A DNA stretch of 64,000 nt, taken from assembly GCF_017305435.1 (NCBI RefSeq), contig NZ_JAFKIP010000003.1:248001-312000 (forward strand), given 5' to 3'. This document shows, one piece after another, positions 1 to 11,235 of this stretch (position 1 is the stretch's first letter; every line of letters begins with the position of its first letter). Source of the stretch: Microbacterium sp. (GTDB lineage Bacteria > Actinomycetota > Actinomycetes > Actinomycetales > Microbacteriaceae). The notes beneath the pieces are model-generated. The model was not told where the DNA came from. It ran no database searches and saw only the letters and a list, made by a program, of their open reading frames with translations. A program made the translations under genes and the position numbers.

Positions 1-24
1 ATGCGCTGAGCCCGCGCATCGCCG

Positions 25-110
25 GTGCACAACTCCTTCGATTCGACACGCACAGGCAGGGCGAAACGATTCGGGGGGCGCCTCTCGACCGTATCGAAGG
101 AGTTGTGCAC
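25..110. repeat. Inverted repeat, 18-bp perfect arms, 50-nt spacer
   Basis: Positions 25-42 (GTGCACAACTCCTTCGAT) are the exact reverse complement of positions 93-110. The arms flank a 50-nt spacer and lie just downstream of the stop of the minus-strand NUDIX gene. No T-run follows, so this is not a standard intrinsic terminator. It belongs with the other private inverted repeats of this window. Positions 1-24 and 111-145 show no other feature. Confidence 0.8.
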
Positions 111-145
111 GCTGCACCCACGCCCGGTGCGCCCGATCTCCGAGG

Positions 146-634
146 TCAGGAACCGCCGACGCCCAGCATCCCGACCAGTCGGTCGAGGGCCGGGCGCTGG
201 CCCGCGACCAGAAGGGAGCGGGCTTCGGCGAGCCCCACCCATTCCGCGCGGTCGACCTCGGGGAACGACTGCCGCCGTCCGGACCGCGGCGGCCACTCCA
301 TCTCGAACTCCCCGAACACGAACACCGGGTCGGATGCCGCGAACGCCGATCCGTCCGCCGCGAACACGGTCACCCGTTTGCCGGACGCATAGGCGAAGGT
401 GCCGAGCTCGGCGTACGGCCCGGGAGGCGCGTCGACGCCGAGCTCTTCGCGGAACTCCCGGCGCGCGGCATCGATCGCCGTCTCGCGGGCCGGATCGAAC
501 TCGCCCTTCGGGATCGACCACGCGCCCTCATGGCGGCGCGCCCAGAAAGGCCCGCCCATGTGGGCGACGAGCACCACCACCTCACCGTCCGGGAGTGCCC
601 GGTGCAGCAGGATGCCGGCGCTCGTCACCGCCAC
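146..634 (-). CDS. NUDIX hydrolase
   Basis: Predicted to hydrolyse a nucleoside diphosphate linked to another group; the substrate cannot be read from sequence. The 162-residue protein has a Nudix box at about residues 44-67 with the core REFREELG (residues 59-66), whose glutamates bind the metal. The loop before it is one residue longer than the textbook spacing, a variant known in the PKGE(F/Y)D subgroup. The GTG start at 634 lies 6 nt after the stop of the aldo/keto reductase gene, so the two are probably co-transcribed. A second GTG two codons in is possible. Family assignment is firm; role is unknown. Confidence 0.88.
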   Translation of the reverse strand: MAVTSAGILLHRALPDGEVVVLVAHMGGPFWARRHEGAWSIPKGEFDPARETAIDAARREFREELGVDAPPGPYAELGTFAYASGKRVTVFAADGSAFAASDPVFVFGEFEMEWPPRSGRRQSFPEVDRAEWVGLAEARSLLVAGQRPALDRLVGMLGVGGS

Positions 635-640
635 GGCGGT

Positions 641-1654
641 TCAGACGAGTCGCGTCTTCGGCGAGACCGTGTACGTCGCGGATCCGTCCGAGACCGCGAC
701 GGACGCGAGCGCGGCGTTCACCGCGTCGTAGGCCGACTGCTCGAGCACGATCTCGGACGCCTTGACCGTGTCCTCGAGCTGCTCGGGGCGCGAGGCTCCG
801 ACCAGGGCCGCGGCGATGTTCGGGTTGTGCAGCACCCACGCGAGCGAGAGCTGCGCGACCGTGATGCCGGCCTCCTCGGCGATCGGCGTCAGCTTCTGCA
901 CGGCCTCGAGCACGTCATCCCGCAGGAACCGCTTGATGAAGTTGGCGCCGCTCTTCTCGTCGGTCGCGCGCGATCCTTCCGGCACGGGCTGGCCGGGCAG
1001 GTACTTGCCGGTGAGCACGCCCTGGGCGAGCGGCGACCAGACGATCTGAGAGATCCCGAGCTCTTCGGACGCCGGGATCACCTTCTCCTCGATCACGCGC
1101 CACAGCGCCGAGTACTGCGGCTGGTTCGAGACGAGCTGGAATCCCAGCTGCTGAGCGAGCGCGTGGCCGTCGCGCAGCTGCTCGGCCGTCCATTCGCTCA
1201 CGCCGATGTAGAGGGCTTTGCCCTGGCGGACGATGTCGGCGAAGGCCTGCATCGTCTCTTCGAGCGGCGTCTCGTAGTCGTAGCGGTGCGCCTGGTACAG
1301 GTCGACATAATCGACCTCGAGGCGGCGCAGCGACCCGTGGATGCCGTCGAAGATGTGCTTGCGCGACAGCCCGGTGTCGTTCGCGCCCTTGCGTCCGATC
1401 GGGAAGTACACCTTCGTGAAGATCTCGAGCGACTCGCGCGGCTGCCCCTTCAGGGCCTTCGCGAGGACGACCTCCGCCGCCGTGTTGGCGTACGTGTCGG
1501 CGGTGTCGAAGGTCGTGATCCCGAGGTCCAGCGCCTTGTGCACGGTCGTGATCGCCGCGTCGTCGCCCACCTGCGACGCGTGCGTGACCCAGTTGCCGTA
1601 GGTGATCTCCGAGATCTTGAAGCCGCTGTTGCCGAGATAGCGATAGTTGACCAT
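641..1654 (-). CDS. Aldo/keto reductase
   Basis: NADPH-dependent oxidoreductase of the aldo/keto reductase superfamily, 337 residues, cytoplasmic TIM barrel. The tetrad is visible: Asp50 and Tyr55 (FDTADTY), Lys81 (FTKVY) and His123 (QAHRYD). The layout resembles the bacterial and Kv-beta-like AKRs (long N-terminal barrel, YVDLYQ motif). It is the first gene of a likely two-gene unit with the NUDIX hydrolase 6 nt downstream. The physiological substrate, probably an aldehyde or ketone, cannot be inferred. Confidence 0.9.
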   Translation of the reverse strand: MVNYRYLGNSGFKISEITYGNWVTHASQVGDDAAITTVHKALDLGITTFDTADTYANTAAEVVLAKALKGQPRESLEIFTKVYFPIGRKGANDTGLSRKHIFDGIHGSLRRLEVDYVDLYQAHRYDYETPLEETMQAFADIVRQGKALYIGVSEWTAEQLRDGHALAQQLGFQLVSNQPQYSALWRVIEEKVIPASEELGISQIVWSPLAQGVLTGKYLPGQPVPEGSRATDEKSGANFIKRFLRDDVLEAVQKLTPIAEEAGITVAQLSLAWVLHNPNIAAALVGASRPEQLEDTVKASEIVLEQSAYDAVNAALASVAVSDGSATYTVSPKTRLV

Positions 1655-1712
1655 GACCCCACGCTAGCGGCGACGGTGGATGCCGCGGGCCGAGCGACGG
1701 GATGTGACGCGA

Positions 1713-2954
1713 TCAGTCGACGGGGACGGATGCCGCGACGGCGCGGTCCTCCTCGGTGGCGACGAGCTGACCGCAGGCGCCGTCGATCTCCTTGCCGCGG
1801 GTGTCGCGGAGGGTCGTCGGGATGCCGGCCTCGTTGAGCCGGCGCACGAACTCGCGCTGCACGTCCTTCTCCGACGCCGTCCACACCGACCCGGGGGTCG
1901 GGTTCAGCGGGATGGGGTTGACGTGCACCCAGCCGTGACCGCGTGCGTTGAGCTTCTGGGCGAGGAGGTCCGCGCGCCAGGCGTGGTCGTTCATGTCCTT
2001 GATGAGGGCGTATTCGATCGAGACGCGGCGGCCCGTCTTCTCGAAATAGCGGTGCGCGGCATCCAGCGCCTCGTCGACCTTCCAGCGCGAGTTGATCGGG
2101 ATCATCTCGTCGCGCAGGAGGTCGTCGGGCGCGTGCAGCGACAGGGCGAAGGTCACCGGGATGTTCTCGTCGGCGAGCTTGTTGATCGCCGGCACCAGTC
2201 CGACGGTGGAGACCGTCACGCCGCGCGCGCTCATGCCGAGGCCGTGATCCTTGTCGACCATGGTCTTCACGGCCTGGATGACCCGGTTGTAGTTGGCGAG
2301 CGGCTCCCCCATGCCCATGAACACGATGTTCGTGACGCGCTCGTCGGGGTGCTCCGCGGGGCCCAGCTCCCCCGCGCGGATCGCCGCGTTCGCCCGCACG
2401 ACCTGATCGATGATCTCGCCCGCCGACATGTTGCGGGTGAGGCCCGCCTGCCCCGTCGCGCAGAACGGGCAGTTCATGCCGCAGCCGGCCTGGCTCGACA
2501 CGCACAGCGTGATGCGGCCGGGGTAGCGCATGAGCACCGACTCGACGAGCGCGCCGTCGTGCAGCTTCCAGAGGAACTTGATCGTGTCGCCGCGGTCGGT
2601 CTGCAGGCGGCGCACTTCGGTGAGCAGGTGCGGCAGGAGGCCCGTGACGAGCTCGCCGCGACCGGATGCCGGCAGGTCGGTCATGTGCGCCGGGTCGGCC
2701 GTGTAGTGCTGGAAGTAGTGCTTCTCGAGCTGCTTCGCCCGGAAGCCCGGGAGCCCGAGCTCCTTCACCTTCTCGACCCGCTGAGCGGGCGTGAGGTCGG
2801 CGAGGTGGGTGGGCGGCATGCCCTTCTTGGGCGCCGCGAACTGGAGGAGGGGTTTGCCCTCGGCATCCACTCTCTGGGTCCAGCCCTCTGTCCGAGGACG
2901 CACCTGGCGCGCGGGGCGTGGAGTCGTCGTGCGCACGGGGCCCGGTTCAGTCAT
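1713..2954 (-). CDS. rlmN: 23S rRNA (adenine2503-C2)-methyltransferase RlmN
   Basis: Radical-SAM enzyme that methylates C2 of A2503 in 23S rRNA (and usually A37 of some tRNAs). The 413-residue protein carries the CxxxCxxC cluster motif CGMNCPFC (Cys158, Cys162, Cys165). The two cysteines used for methyl transfer are Cys151 (CVSSQAG) and Cys394 (DGACGQL). These features separate it from Cfr-like paralogues only by overall pattern, but RlmN is by far the expected housekeeping enzyme. It stands alone, with 58 nt to the AKR start downstream. Confidence 0.95.
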   Translation of the reverse strand: MTEPGPVRTTTPRPARQVRPRTEGWTQRVDAEGKPLLQFAAPKKGMPPTHLADLTPAQRVEKVKELGLPGFRAKQLEKHYFQHYTADPAHMTDLPASGRGELVTGLLPHLLTEVRRLQTDRGDTIKFLWKLHDGALVESVLMRYPGRITLCVSSQAGCGMNCPFCATGQAGLTRNMSAGEIIDQVVRANAAIRAGELGPAEHPDERVTNIVFMGMGEPLANYNRVIQAVKTMVDKDHGLGMSARGVTVSTVGLVPAINKLADENIPVTFALSLHAPDDLLRDEMIPINSRWKVDEALDAAHRYFEKTGRRVSIEYALIKDMNDHAWRADLLAQKLNARGHGWVHVNPIPLNPTPGSVWTASEKDVQREFVRRLNEAGIPTTLRDTRGKEIDGACGQLVATEEDRAVAASVPVD

Positions 2955-3002
2955 GATCCCAGGGTACCGGCGGCGACTGGACGGATGCCGGGGCGCGTGG
3001 CC

Positions 3003-3761
3003 TCAGCGCGGCAGCAAGAGGTACAGCGAGCCCGCAACGGTCAGCACGATGACGATCCGCTCGAACAGCCGCTGGTCGATGCGCCGTGCGATCGCGCGCC
3101 CGACGAAGGCCGCCGCGATCACCACGGGAGCCAGCACGAGGTCGATGAGGAGGCCGCCCGGACCGATCAGGCCGAGCCCGATCGAGAACGGCAGCTTCGC
3201 CACGTTCACTATCGCGAAGAACCACGCCGATGTGCCGAGGAACGCCTGCACGGGGAAGCGCGCCGCCAGGAAGTACATCGACATGACCGGGCCCGCGGCA
3301 TTCGCGACCATCGTCGTGAAGCCGCCGACGCTCCCGTAGAGCCCCGCGGCGACGCGGCTCGGTTCGGCAACGACCGCGGCGACCGCTCGGCGACGCCACA
3401 GGGTGATCCCGACGACGAGCAGCAGCAGCACCCCGATCGTCACCCGCACGACGACGTCCGACGCGAACCCGAGGAACACCGCGCCGATGACGAGGCCGAC
3501 CACGACGGCCGGGGCGAGGCGCACGATGGTGCGCCAATCGGCGTGCCGCCGGTAGCTGATCAGCGCGAAGACGTCGCCGACGATGAGGAGCAGGAGGATC
3601 GTGCCCGTCGACTCCTTCGCGGGCAGCACGGCGGCGAACAGCGCCACCGCGACCGTGCCGGCTCCGGGCAGCGCCGCCTTCGAGAGGCCGATCACGGCGG
3701 CACCGAGCACGAGCACCGCCCAGCCGAGGGCACTGAGTTCAGGCATCCCGCCCTCGCGCAT
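3003..3761 (-). CDS. TauE/SafE (TSUP) family membrane exporter
   Basis: Integral membrane protein of 252 residues with about eight hydrophobic segments in two halves, the TSUP fold associated with export of sulfite, sulfoacetate or other organic anions. Glycine-rich helices (GAAVIGLSKAALPGAG) at the N-terminus and the repeated half in the middle fit the family. The start is ambiguous: ATG at 3761, or an internal ATG at 3746 giving MPELSAL, which has a G-rich stretch directly before it. The substrate is not predictable. It is divergent from the licT-type gene at 3849. Confidence 0.8.
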   Translation of the reverse strand: MREGGMPELSALGWAVLVLGAAVIGLSKAALPGAGTVAVALFAAVLPAKESTGTILLLLIVGDVFALISYRRHADWRTIVRLAPAVVVGLVIGAVFLGFASDVVVRVTIGVLLLLVVGITLWRRRAVAAVVAEPSRVAAGLYGSVGGFTTMVANAAGPVMSMYFLAARFPVQAFLGTSAWFFAIVNVAKLPFSIGLGLIGPGGLLIDLVLAPVVIAAAFVGRAIARRIDQRLFERIVIVLTVAGSLYLLLPR

Positions 3762-3848
3762 CGATCACGTCGCCCACGGTATCGTCTGCGGGTTTTTCCT
3801 CCCGTCACGCCCGGCCGGGCGCCCCGGGGCCGCCCTAGACTTCTGGGC

Positions 3849-4724
3849 ATGGGCGGCGTCGCAGTGCACAAAGTGCTGAACAACAACGTCGTCATCCAGA
3901 TCGACGAATCCGGACGTGAGCGCGTCCTGATGGGACGGGGCATCGGGTTCGGGCTGAAGCCGACGGATGCCATCGACCCGGCCCGCGTCGAGAAGACCTT
4001 CATCCTCGACGCCGGAGACGGCGCCGAGAACGAGCTGCGCCTGCTCGCCGAGGTGCCCTACCCCGTGCTCGAGGCGGTGAGCCGGGCCGTCGACGGCGCC
4101 GAGCGCACACTCGGCCGCGCCCTCGGACGGGGCTTCACGATCGCGGTGATCGACCACATCCAGTTCGTGCTCGAGCGGCTGGATCAGGGGGTGCGCATCC
4201 CCGCGGCATCCATGCCCGAGCTGCGCGTCCTGCACCCGCAGGAGTTCGCCGCGGCCGCGGAGATGGCCGCGTCCATCGCGACGGCGCTGGAGAGGCCGCT
4301 GCCGCCCGAGGAGTCGGTGTTCCTCACGATGCATCTGCTCAACGCCACCCGCGACGAGCCGAACGGCACCGCCGCCCTGCTGTTCCGGCGCGTGCAGCAC
4401 GTCGTGATCACGGTCGAGAACGGACTGGGCGTGCATCTGGACACCGAGAGCCTCGACTACGCACGCTTCGTCCTGCACGTGCAGTTCCTCCTGCAGCGGC
4501 TCGTCTCGCGCACCATGCTGCGCAGTCATGACACCTCGTTCTTCGAGTTCGCGAAGCACTCCTACCCGGCGTCGTTCGAGATCGCGACCGAGGTGAAGGA
4601 CTACGTGCGGGCCGCGACCGAGTCGGAGCTCACCGACGAAGAGGTGCTCTACCTCATCGTCCACATCGAGAGACTCAAGTCGCAGATCGGCCCTGGCGAA
4701 AACCTCCGACCGGTGGTATCCTGA
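3849..4724 (+). CDS. BglG/LicT-family transcriptional antiterminator
   Basis: RNA-binding antiterminator of 291 residues that prevents termination upstream of PTS and beta-glucosidase genes when inducer is present. An N-terminal CAT RNA-binding domain (about residues 1-60, starting VHKVLNNNVV) is followed by two PTS regulation domains. The conserved phospho-acceptor histidines are visible: His103 and His162 in PRD1, His210 and His272 in PRD2. A RAT-like site and terminator lie directly downstream, ahead of the EIIBCA gene. By family analogy it is controlled by HPr and EII phosphorylation. The start was chosen because MGGVAVHKVLNNN begins the CAT domain; the longer reading frame upstream lies across the exporter and rlmN genes. 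Confidence 0.95.
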   Translation: MGGVAVHKVLNNNVVIQIDESGRERVLMGRGIGFGLKPTDAIDPARVEKTFILDAGDGAENELRLLAEVPYPVLEAVSRAVDGAERTLGRALGRGFTIAVIDHIQFVLERLDQGVRIPAASMPELRVLHPQEFAAAAEMAASIATALERPLPPEESVFLTMHLLNATRDEPNGTAALLFRRVQHVVITVENGLGVHLDTESLDYARFVLHVQFLLQRLVSRTMLRSHDTSFFEFAKHSYPASFEIATEVKDYVRAATESELTDEEVLYLIVHIERLKSQIGPGENLRPVVS

Positions 4725-4737
4725 CGGCAGATCCTCA

Positions 4738-4766
4738 GGATCGTTACCGCATCAGCGGGCGAAACC
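4738..4766 (+). promoter_or_regulatory. Ribonucleic antiterminator (RAT) site
   Basis: The stretch beginning GGATCGTTACCGCATCAGCG at 4738 and ending in GGGCGAAACC follows the LicT/BglG RAT consensus (GGAT.GTTAC.GCA...GCAGGCAAAACC) closely. Its 3' end overlaps the left arm of the terminator hairpin at 4762, as required for mutually exclusive folding. When the antiterminator binds, the RAT hairpin should block the terminator and allow EIIBCA transcription. Confidence 0.9.
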
Positions 4767-4813
4767 TGGACTCACCTCATCGTTCACACGATGAATCGAG
4801 TCCAGGTTTTTTT
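4762..4813 (+). terminator. Rho-independent terminator controlled by antitermination
   Basis: A perfect 12-bp stem (AAACCTGGACTC at 4762-4773 with its complement at 4798-4809) with a 24-nt loop is followed by an unbroken run of seven T at 4807-4813. Such a T-tract is striking in this GC-rich sequence. It sits between the antiterminator gene and the PTS gene and overlaps the RAT site. Confidence 0.95.
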
Positions 4814-4863
4814 GTTGCCCGGGCAGCGATGCCCGGACCCTCACACAGAGAAAGGCGAATCCG

Positions 4864-8254
<3,391 letters not shown>

Positions 8255-8285
8255 CCTCCACCTCACCCCACCACCACCACCACCT

Positions 8286-8347
8286 CGCGAGGGGTCGCGA
8301 CACGCGGCTGCGCTGTGCGCGGTCACCGCGTGTCGCGACCCCTCGCG
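8286..8347. repeat. Perfect 22-bp inverted repeat with 18-nt loop
   Basis: Positions 8286-8307 are the exact reverse complement of 8326-8347, with an 18-nt spacer. The inner arm ends read ACACGCGG and CCGCGTGT. The whole element is 62 nt, the same arm and loop lengths as the element at 10161-10222, which shares the inner 8-mers. It lies between bglA and the first HAD gene, 18 nt before the latter's ATG, and has no T-tract. Just before it is a short CAC-triplet run (about 8265-8283). Confidence 0.9.
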
Positions 8348-8365
8348 CATTCGGTTAGGAGCGAT

Positions 8366-9163
8366 ATGACGACGAAGGCGATCTTCCTCGACGTCGACGG
8401 CACGATCATGCAGGACGGGCACTACATCCCGGCATCCGCCGTGGCCGCCATCCGCACCGCCCGCGCCCGCGGGCACCTCGTCTTCCTGAGCACGGGCCGC
8501 GGCATGGCCGAGATTCAGGGCGAGCTGAAGGAGATCGGCTTCGACGGCGCGGTCAGCAACGGCGGCGCGTTCGCCTCGGTCGGCGACGAGATCGTCGCCG
8601 GCACGTTGTTCTCGCCGGCCGAGGTCGCGCGACTGCGCGGATATCTGGCGCGCCTGGGCATCCACTCGTACTTCCAGTCGTACGACCAGCTTTTCGCGAG
8701 CGAAGGACTGGCCGAGATGATGGCCGCGAAGCTCGAGGGCACGGCGATCCCGATGAAGGTGTTCCACGACCCGGCGGACTTCGACGACGCTCAGATGGCG
8801 AAGCTCGTGTTCGTGACCGATGATCGGGATGCCGCGGAGCGCGCGCTCTCGGAACTCGCCGCCGAGTTCGCGGTCGTCGGCGGTACGATTCCGGTCGCGT
8901 TCTGGGCGTCGGGAGAGGTGGCGCCGCGCGGCGTGCACAAGGGCGCGGCGATCCTCGCCCTGCTCGCCCACCTGGGGATCGACCCGGCCGACGCGATCGG
9001 CATCGGGGACAACTGGAACGACGCCGAGATGTTCGAGGTGTGCGGCACGTCCATCGCGATGGGCAATGCCGCGCCGGCGGTGCAGGCGCTGGCCGACCAG
9101 GTCACGACGGCGATCGACGACGACGGCGTCTACAACGCCTTCGTGCGCAACGGGCTGATCTGA
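8366..9163 (+). CDS. Cof-type HAD hydrolase (first of tandem pair)
   Basis: HAD-superfamily phosphatase of 265 residues, Cof/type IIB class, likely acting on a sugar phosphate or related small molecule. Motif I is FLDVDGT (Asp9 nucleophile, Asp11), motif II is FLSTGR, and the C-terminal motif is GIGDNWNDAEMF with the metal-binding aspartates. A TAGGAG ribosome binding site at 8355-8360 supports the ATG at 8366. It is followed by a paralogue starting 42 nt later. In the beta-glucoside context it may dephosphorylate excess sugar phosphate, but this is inference. Confidence 0.88.
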   Translation: MTTKAIFLDVDGTIMQDGHYIPASAVAAIRTARARGHLVFLSTGRGMAEIQGELKEIGFDGAVSNGGAFASVGDEIVAGTLFSPAEVARLRGYLARLGIHSYFQSYDQLFASEGLAEMMAAKLEGTAIPMKVFHDPADFDDAQMAKLVFVTDDRDAAERALSELAAEFAVVGGTIPVAFWASGEVAPRGVHKGAAILALLAHLGIDPADAIGIGDNWNDAEMFEVCGTSIAMGNAAPAVQALADQVTTAIDDDGVYNAFVRNGLI

Positions 9164-9205
9164 GGCCTCAGCATCCGTTCACCGGCATACGAAAGGATGG
9201 GGCAT

Positions 9206-10084
9206 GTGACTTCCACGGACTCCTCTCAGCGCATCGTGTTCATCGACGTCGACGGGACGATCCTCGAACACGGAACGGTCATCGCCCCATCGACGGTCAC
9301 CGCGATCCGCTCGGCACGCCGGAACGGCCACCTGGTGTATTTGTGCACGGGCCGGTCGGCGGGCGACATCCACCCGTCGGTCCGCGCGATCGGCTTCGAC
9401 GGCGCGATCACCAACGGCGGCGCCTTCGCCGTGCGCCTCGGCGAGGACGGCAGCGAGGAGCGCCTCGCCGCGCACCTCATGCCGCGCGCCGCGGTCGACC
9501 GGATGATCGCGTACTTCGAGGGCCACGGCATCCACTACTTCCTGCAGACCGACGAGGGCGTGTATGCGTCGAGCGGCGTCGCCGGCATCGCCGAGGAGTT
9601 CTTCCGCCAGCGGCGCGAGCGCCACGCCGAGGACCTGCGCGCACTCGGGCTCGACGAGGACGAGCCCGCACCGATGATCGGATACCGCCCGATCGCGGAC
9701 GTCGACCTCGACCAGGTCGTCAAGGCGACGTTCATCAGCACGAGCTCGGACACCCTCGACCGCGCCGAGGAGGACCTCGGCGACACGTTCCATGTGATCC
9801 CCGGGTCGATCCCGATGCCCGGCGGCTCGAACGGCGAGATCGCGATGCTCGGCGTCAACAAGGGCTCGGCGATCCTCGAAGTGCTGCAGGCGCTGGGGCG
9901 GGATGCCGCGGACACCGTCGGCATCGGCGACAGCTGGAACGACGTCGAGATGTTCGCGGTCGTCGGCACCGCCGTCGCGATGGGCGGCGCCGACCCCGAG
10001 CTGCAGGCGAAGGCGGACCTCGTCACGACGGGCGTGCTGGACGACGGCGTGCACGGCGCGCTCGTGCGCCTCGGTCTCGTCTGA
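9206..10084 (+). CDS. Cof-type HAD hydrolase (second of tandem pair)
   Basis: Paralogue of the preceding gene, 292 residues from the GTG start. Motif I FIDVDGT, motif II LCTGRSA and motif IV GIGDSWNDVEMF are intact. An in-frame ATG at 9197 overlaps the GAAAGGA ribosome binding site (9191-9197), which favours the GTG at 9206, 8 nt downstream. The cap domain is longer than in the first copy. It is probably a small-molecule phosphatase in the beta-glucoside transcript; substrate unknown. Confidence 0.85.
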   Translation: MTSTDSSQRIVFIDVDGTILEHGTVIAPSTVTAIRSARRNGHLVYLCTGRSAGDIHPSVRAIGFDGAITNGGAFAVRLGEDGSEERLAAHLMPRAAVDRMIAYFEGHGIHYFLQTDEGVYASSGVAGIAEEFFRQRRERHAEDLRALGLDEDEPAPMIGYRPIADVDLDQVVKATFISTSSDTLDRAEEDLGDTFHVIPGSIPMPGGSNGEIAMLGVNKGSAILEVLQALGRDAADTVGIGDSWNDVEMFAVVGTAVAMGGADPELQAKADLVTTGVLDDGVHGALVRLGLV

Positions 10085-10091
10085 CGCGCGC

Positions 10092-10163
10092 CGCCCGCCG
10101 CCGACCCCGCCCCGCCCCGCCCGCCGCCGACCCCGCCCCGCCCCGCCCGCCGCCGACCCCGCC
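10092..10163. repeat. 26-bp tandem repeat, about 2.7 copies
   Basis: The unit beginning CGCCCGCCGCCGACC recurs at 10092, 10118 and 10144, a period of 26 bp, and is composed only of C, G and a few A. It lies in the convergent gap between the second HAD gene and the SDR gene and runs directly into the inverted repeat at 10161. It looks like slippage-type expansion. Confidence 0.85.
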
Positions 10164-10222
10164 GAGTGTCCAACACACGCGGATGCCGCGGGTACCGCGA
10201 CCGCGTGTCCTGGACACTCGGC
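10161..10222. repeat. 62-nt inverted repeat, 20 of 22 arm positions paired
   Basis: Arms 10161-10182 and 10201-10222 pair at 20 of 22 positions (two adjacent mismatches in the middle) around an 18-nt spacer. Inner ends are again ACACGCGG and CCGCGTGT, the outer halves GCCGAGTGTCCA and its complement. Its architecture equals that of the element at 8286-8347. It sits between convergent genes. Confidence 0.88.
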
Positions 10223-10281
10223 AACCGCGGGCGGCGCCCGGCCTCGATCCGCGGACGGCCGCGCCGCGGACGGCCGCCGGC

Positions 10282-11112
10282 TCAGAGGAAGATGTCGGGG
10301 AACAGCTCGCTGTCGGGCGTGCCGGGGGTCGCGGCGTAGCCGGAGAAGTCGGTGACCCCGGCATCCCGCAGCACCTGCTCGACGATGAGCGTCTGCCCGC
10401 TGTACTCGCGAGCCGGCTTGAGAAGAACCTCGTAGGCGGCGTCGGCGTAGACCTCGGGCGTGCGGCTGACCTTCATCATGCGGTCGCCCCCGAGGGCGTA
10501 CTGCACGGCCGCGGTCGCGATCGTCGTCTCGGGCCACAGGCTGTTCGCGGCGATGCCGTCCTTCGCGAACTCGGCCGCCATCCCGAGCGTCGCCATCGTC
10601 ATGCCGTACTTCGCGAGGGTGTACCCCGTGTGCGCGCCGAGCCACCGCGGGGTGATGTTCAGGGGCGGTGAGAGGGAGAGGATGTGCGGGTTCTCGGCAT
10701 CCTTGAGGATCGGCACCGCAGTGCGGCTGAGCATGAACGTGCCGCGGACGTTGACGTCCTGCATGAGGTCGTACTTCTTCGCCGCCAGCTCGAGCGACCC
10801 GGACAGGTCGATGACCGAGGCGTTGTTGATCACGATGTCGATGCCGCCGAACTCGCCCTGAGTCTTCAGCACGGCCTCGGTGACGGTGTCGTCGTCGCGC
10901 ACGTCGCCGACGATCGGGAGCGCGCGGCCGCCCGCCGCCTCGATCTGCTCGGCCGCCGAATGCACCGTGCCCTCGAGCTTCGGGTGAGGAGTGTCGGTCT
11001 TCGCGATGAGTGCGATGTTCGCGCCGTCACGTGCCGCGCGCAGCGCGATCGCGAGCCCGATGCCGCGGCTGCCGCCCGACATCAGGATGGTCTTGCCGGC
11101 GAGCGTGGTCAT
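10282..11112 (-). CDS. Short-chain dehydrogenase/reductase, HSDL2-like
   Basis: NAD(P)-dependent oxidoreductase of 276 residues. The Rossmann motif is SGGSRGIG (residues 12-19), the NNAS motif is present, and the catalytic YTLAK follows a serine-rich ILSLSPPLN segment. The HPKLEGT insertion and long C-terminal tail resemble hydroxysteroid-dehydrogenase-like protein 2 homologues, usually tied to fatty acyl or isoprenoid metabolism. It lies upstream of repeats containing three GTCCCACTT copies and next to an enoyl-CoA hydratase gene on the same strand, 123 nt away. The substrate is inferred only from context. Confidence 0.85.
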   Translation of the reverse strand: MTTLAGKTILMSGGSRGIGLAIALRAARDGANIALIAKTDTPHPKLEGTVHSAAEQIEAAGGRALPIVGDVRDDDTVTEAVLKTQGEFGGIDIVINNASVIDLSGSLELAAKKYDLMQDVNVRGTFMLSRTAVPILKDAENPHILSLSPPLNITPRWLGAHTGYTLAKYGMTMATLGMAAEFAKDGIAANSLWPETTIATAAVQYALGGDRMMKVSRTPEVYADAAYEVLLKPAREYSGQTLIVEQVLRDAGVTDFSGYAATPGTPDSELFPDIFL

Positions 11113-11142
11113 GCGTTCTCCTCTGGGTGCGTGTGTGGTGTT

Positions 11143-11232
11143 GTCCCACTTCGTGCGGGTCGTCCCACTTCGGGTGGGGGTTGTCCCACTTGTGGCTGGT
11201 TTGCGAGGCGAGAACCAGCCACAAGTGGGACA
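11143..11232. repeat. GTCCCACTT array with 20-bp perfect inverted repeat
   Basis: GTCCCACTT occurs at 11143-11151, 11162-11170 and 11183-11191 (steps of 19 and 21 nt), and in inverse orientation at 11223-11231. The last pair extends to perfect 20-bp arms, 11182-11201 and 11213-11232, around an 11-nt spacer. The array begins 31 nt upstream of the SDR start (11112) and ends directly at the enoyl-CoA hydratase stop. It could be a regulator-binding array or a 3'-end hairpin. Confidence 0.88.
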
Positions 11233-11235
11233 CGG

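Noticed and set aside
1680-4724. A very long plus-strand reading frame of 1014 codons
   Set aside because: Most of it is antisense to rlmN and the TauE-type gene, and its residues are Arg/Asp/Gly-rich shadow sequence. Only its last third, from 3849, is the real antiterminator.
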